A stretch of 7,120 nt of DNA from NCBI GenBank assembly GCA_937925385.1, contig CALEWN010000047.1:1-7120 (forward strand). The letters are read 5' to 3'. Below the pieces are notes generated by a model. That model saw nothing but the letters and a program-made list of their open reading frames with translations, was not told the origin of the DNA and did not search any database. The position numbers and the translations under genes are program-made. Below, piece by piece: positions 6,274 to 7,120 of this stretch (within the stretch, counting starts at the first letter, position 1; each line of letters starts with the position of its first letter). Source of the DNA: an uncultured Senegalimassilia sp. Its GTDB lineage: Bacteria > Actinomycetota > Coriobacteriia > Coriobacteriales > Eggerthellaceae.

Positions 6274-6301
6274 TTGCAGGCAAGTTGTTACCTTTTGGCA
6301 A
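6274..6301. promoter_or_regulatory. Possible operator half-sites just upstream of the MFS promoter
   Basis: Two small dyads sit next to the -35 element: TTGC-AG-GCAA at 6274-6283 and TTACC-TTTT-GGCAA at 6288-6301 (one mismatch in the dyad). Both end in GGCAA. They could be sites for an activator or for the nearby TetR protein, but dyads of this length occur by chance. Confidence 0.2.
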
Positions 6302-6391
6302 TGTAGCTACTTAAAGAATCGTCTCAGGTAAACGCGTCGGCCAAACGCGATTCCCAACTATATTCTTCAACAACTTACTTGCAATGACCGA

Positions 6392-6421
6392 GCGATTGCG
6401 GAAGGAGGAGGCCGCAATCGC
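6392..6421 (-). terminator. Hairpin after the second MFS gene, weak terminator or mRNA-end structure
   Basis: GCGATTGCGG at 6392-6401 and CCGCAATCGC at 6412-6421 pair perfectly over 10 bp, 13 bases beyond the stop of the second MFS gene. On the minus strand it is followed by TCGGTCATTG, with no T-run, so it may pause or stabilise rather than terminate. Its loop on that strand is CCTCCTCCTT, an anti-Shine-Dalgarno-like sequence. Confidence 0.45.
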
Positions 6422-6434
6422 CCAATCGAAACCT

Positions 6435-7120
6435 CTAAACTTCGGACAAATCCTTGTTCGAATGCTCGTGCGACATGATCATGGCCACCAGCGCAACGCA
6501 GGAAACCGCAACCATATAGAACGCAGGAGCGAGTGTGGAGCCCGTCGCCGTAATCAGCGACGTGCAGATGAACGATGCCGTGCCACCGAACAGCGCGTTA
6601 GCCACATTGAAGCTGAGGGCAAAGCCCGAGTAACGCACTTGGGTGGGGAACGTTTCGCTCAAGTAGCTGGAAAGGGTTCCGTCGTTGATGGTGAGAATCA
6701 AGCACATAACCAACTCGACGACCAGGACGATTACGAAGTTAGCAGTGCTCATCAGCATAAACGCCGGAATGGTGAAGACGATGAAGCACACACATGCGGT
6801 GATCAGCATCTTCTTGCGCCCGAATTTGTCGGACAGGTGCCCGCTTGCGAAAATGAAGGCAACGTACGTTATCAGCGCAATGGTTGTGATCAGAGACGCC
6901 TGATTCTTCGGCATCATGACAGCCGTTTCCAGGTATACCGGAAGGTAGGTAAGCACAACATAGAATCCGACGGCGTTCAGCATTGCAGCGCCGATGGAGA
7001 TGATGAGCTCCGCCCGGATATAGCCGGCAAAGGCGCCCAGGGCCGTATGCTTGATGTGGGAGAAGAAGGTCCGGACCTCCGGCGGCAGCCGGTGGGTGAG
7101 GAGGAAGCGGTCGCGGGGGT
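6435..7120 (-). CDS. Second MFS metabolite:H+ symporter, C-terminal half, with a doubtful upstream end (partial)
   Basis: The frame is open from the right edge to TAG at 6437-6435 (227 residues). From LIISIGAAMLNAVGFY (about 7007 leftwards) to the end NKDLSEV it is about 68% identical (124 of 182 by hand count) to the C-terminal half of the neighbouring MFS protein. It keeps the signature GHLSDKFGRKK and the stretch LTINDGTLSSYL. It is therefore a tandem paralogue with six C-terminal helices visible. The roughly 37 residues upstream (PRDRFLLTHRLPPEVRTFF and following) do not match the cytoplasmic loop of the neighbour. They look like another protein family, so the start of the true gene cannot be given. 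Confidence 0.85.
   Translation of the reverse strand, partial: PRDRFLLTHRLPPEVRTFFSHIKHTALGAFAGYIRAELIISIGAAMLNAVGFYVVLTYLPVYLETAVMMPKNQASLITTIALITYVAFIFASGHLSDKFGRKKMLITACVCFIVFTIPAFMLMSTANFVIVLVVELVMCLILTINDGTLSSYLSETFPTQVRYSGFALSFNVANALFGGTASFICTSLITATGSTLAPAFYMVAVSCVALVAMIMSHEHSNKDLSEV
7008..7120 (-). other. Foreign-looking segment at the right edge, YtvI/AI-2E permease-like
   Basis: Bases 7011-7120 are about 69% G+C by hand count, against low-to-mid 50s in the adjoining MFS code. They encode RDRFLLTHRLPPEVRTF and then IKHTALGAFAGYIRAEL. This pattern of a loop containing LPP..., a K/A-rich helix and GYIRAEL resembles the AI-2E transporter family (including sporulation protein YtvI of Firmicutes) and not MHS transporters. 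It is most simply a chimeric assembly joint or a recombination junction. The family assignment is from memory of the pattern and is not certain. Confidence 0.45.

Overview
This window looks like a chromosomal stretch from an actinobacterium of the Coriobacteriia, most likely an Eggerthellaceae gut bacterium. The assignment is an inference from three things: mid-50s to about 60% G+C, strongly C-ending codon use in the arginine deiminase gene, and an N-terminally multi-membrane protein of the type often fused to a LuxR helix-turn-helix in that family. No taxonomic marker gene is present.

Layout. (1) 1-579, minus strand: the N-terminal 193 residues of a multi-spanning membrane protein that runs off the left edge and starts at a GTG with a good ribosome binding site. 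(2) 580-1029: a 450-base non-coding stretch. Its right half can fold into a series of hairpins just before arcA and contains a possible 18-codon leader peptide ending in Arg-Arg-stop. (3) 1030-2247: arcA, arginine deiminase, complete with all catalytic residues, followed by a GC-rich hairpin. (4) 2248-2466: a gap with further hairpins and a perfect Shine-Dalgarno. (5) 2467-3906: an ArcD-type amino-acid antiporter, followed by a textbook bidirectional terminator. (6) Minus strand from 4612 leftwards: a TetR-family regulator. (7) Minus strand 6081-4732: an MFS transporter of the metabolite:H+ symporter (ProP/ShiA-like) type. Its leader has a TTGACA promoter and a 35-codon upstream reading frame with a perfect Shine-Dalgarno that overlaps the transporter start codon. 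(8) Minus strand from the right edge to 6435: the C-terminal half of a second, closely related MFS transporter.

How the genes work together. ArcA converts arginine to citrulline and ammonia. The adjacent antiporter most likely brings in arginine in exchange for ornithine or citrulline. The carbamate-generating half of the pathway (arcB, arcC) is not in the window. On the other strand, two tandem paralogous MFS transporters and a downstream TetR regulator form a separate uptake module of unknown substrate.

Points of most interest: the upstream reading frame overlapping the first MFS gene; the structured arcA leader with its possible Arg-Arg leader peptide; and the last ~110 bases of the right edge. 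Those bases are about 69% G+C and encode residues resembling an AI-2E/YtvI-type permease rather than the expected MFS loop, which suggests a chimeric assembly or a recombination junction near 7000-7010.
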